From Paulinella micropora (Eukaryota > Cercozoa > Imbricatea > Euglyphida), in NCBI GenBank assembly GCA_009731375.1, contig BJOX01000108.1:585603-613565 (forward strand): a stretch of 27,963 nucleotides of DNA, in the 5' to 3' direction. Below are positions 26,795-27,963 of the stretch, in pieces (the stretch's first letter is position 1; each line of letters opens with the position of its first letter). Both the position numbers and the translations under genes were made by a program. Under the pieces are notes generated by a model. That model saw nothing but the letters and a program-made list of their open reading frames with translations. It did not search any database and was not told the origin of the DNA.

Positions 26795-26936
26795 ATTATG
26801 CGGCTAGCTACAAATTTGACGTGTTTTGCGGGCGGGCCGGGCCGGCGAGCCCCCCGCAAAACACGTCAAATTTGGCGCGGTCGCATATGTAGTTTTATCG
26901 GTAACCTGACCACATTTTGTGGAGGTGACCGATAAA
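26795..26936 (-). repeat. Double-hairpin element, copy 2 (inverted)
   Basis: This 142-bp copy is the reverse complement of 23914-24056, including both hairpins. Here the long arms are perfect over 22 bp: 26811-26832 (CAAATTTGACGTGTTTTGCG plus GG) with its exact reverse complement at 26853-26874. The GC-rich loop differs from copy 1 while the arms are kept. The short hairpin (ATCGGTAACCT ... AGGTGACCGAT) lies at 26898-26933. Confidence 0.85.
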
Positions 26937-27041
26937 TTTATGTCTGTATGGATCATCACGATAATGACAGTCACACGCACACAAGCCCACTCGTTGCGCT
27001 CTCGCACACTCCCCACTGCACATCAGCTATGTACGTATGTA

Positions 27042-27134
27042 TGTATGTACGTACTCCCTCTAAATCGTCTCTTTTCCTCATTCTTTTCTTTCTCCTCCTC
27101 CTCCTCCTCCTCCTCCTCCTCCTCCTCCTCCTCC
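27042..27134. repeat. Short unique segment then (CCT)n
   Basis: TATG/TACG units, about 50 bp of pyrimidine-rich sequence and then about 15 CCT units running into the 81-N gap at 27135-27215. Confidence 0.9.
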
Positions 27135-27215
27135 NNNNNNNNNNNNNNNNNNNNNNNNNNNNNNNNNNNNNNNNNNNNNNNNNNNNNNNNNNNNNNNNNN
27201 NNNNNNNNNNNNNNN

Positions 27216-27218
27216 GTG

Positions 27219-27268
<50 letters not shown>

Positions 27269-27550
27269 TGCGTGTGTGTGTGTGTGCGTGTGTGTGTTTG
27301 TCTGTGTGTTTGTGTGTGTGTGTGTGTGTGTGTCTCTGTGTGTGTGTGTCTGTGTGTGTGTGTGCGTGTTTGAAAGAGAGAGAGAGAGAGAGAGATAAAG
27401 AGAGAGAGAGAAAGAGAGAGAGAAGGAGAGAGAGAGAGAGAGAGAGAGAGCGCGGTATGTATGTATGTATGCATGTATGTATGTATGTACATATGTATGT
27501 ATGTATGGTTGTATGTACGTATGTATGTATGTATGTGTGTGTAGGGACTG
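27216..27550. repeat. (GT)n, (AG)n and (TATG)n arrays
   Basis: GT with TGCG/TCTG variants to 27370, AG-rich to 27451, TATG to about 27541. Confidence 0.95.
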
Positions 27551-27557
27551 AAGCCGA

Positions 27558-27898
<341 letters not shown>

Positions 27899-27963
27899 GA
27901 AACTCCATCTGCTTACTGGGCCCTCTGTAATGGAGGTGGGAGCTCGTTCTGCAAGGGGCGCTT
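27899..27963 (+). repeat. Family A repeat, copy 5 (inverted, cut by the window end)
   Basis: AAACTCCATCTGCTTACTGG...GGTGGGAGCTCGTTCTGCAAGGGGCGC is the reverse complement of the middle of copies 1-3. Its start, next to (TATC)n, is an internal point of the family (GAGTTTC on the other strand). It is therefore a 5'-truncated copy inserted in or grown from a TATC array; its tail end lies outside the window. Confidence 0.9.

Overview
This is a eukaryotic window in which roughly half or more of the bases are simple-sequence repeats: tri-, tetra- and pentanucleotide arrays, poly-T, and long pyrimidine tracts. It also has spliceosomal GT/AG exon borders, an LTR retrotransposon and at least two dispersed repeat families with microsatellite tails. 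The sequence does not name the organism. A repeat-rich protist or alga (for example an alveolate or stramenopile) or an invertebrate would fit. Four N runs (5210-5219, 6762-6771, 26078-26087, 27135-27215) mark scaffold gaps. Almost all long reading frames here are translations of microsatellites and are not genes.

Layout. 1-650: two tRNA-like SINE heads with (AAT)n and A-rich repeats. 652-750: a minus-strand exon encoding exactly one 33-residue ankyrin repeat between a consensus acceptor and a GTAAGT donor. 1123-2930: three copies of a ~390-bp repeat (family A) separated by GTAG/GATA arrays. 2984-3226: a second minus-strand, ankyrin-like exon. 3541-4420: CTGT/CTAT/GT arrays with a higher-order duplication. 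4994-6361: a tandem duplication, one unit blown up by AAC/ACT repeats.

7081-13254: a 6.17-kb Ty3/Gypsy-type LTR retrotransposon with 217-bp LTRs, a 4-bp target duplication AAAG, a PBS-like site and a polypurine tract. Its Gag-like protein has a CCCH zinc finger and RGG boxes. A TGA followed by CTAG separates it from an in-frame protease-like region, which carries an in-frame TAG inside its C-terminal motif. The last frame is shifted by -1. In it an in-frame internal deletion joins the fingers of reverse transcriptase directly to the integrase core, losing YxDD, RNase H and the first integrase aspartate.

13563-15126: minus-strand exons and exon relics of a gene with tandem SAM-like domains. 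Two exons splice, in phase, into a SAM domain that aligns without gaps to the contiguous SAM domain next to it. Family A and microsatellites have invaded the intron, and exon pieces are duplicated.

15029-20850: CATA, AACAT, TA, GT, AG and a long GTT/AAC territory holding ten copies of family B, whose 3' tail is (AAC)n. 20870-21390 is a unique island. 21391-23270: pentanucleotide arrays that reverse strand half way and so form a very large inverted repeat, including an (AACCT)n block. 23272-27963: a foldback island, a 143-bp double-hairpin element present twice in opposite orientation (23914 and 26795), eight copies of a ~52-bp cassette interspersed with CATA repeats, a ~0.9-kb pyrimidine tract, and (TATC)n ending in an inverted family A copy.

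The recognisable host exons (ankyrin and SAM) all lie on the minus strand and are separated by repeat-filled introns. The window is therefore best read as one or more minus-strand genes whose introns have been swollen by microsatellites and tail-bearing retroposons, plus one defective LTR element.
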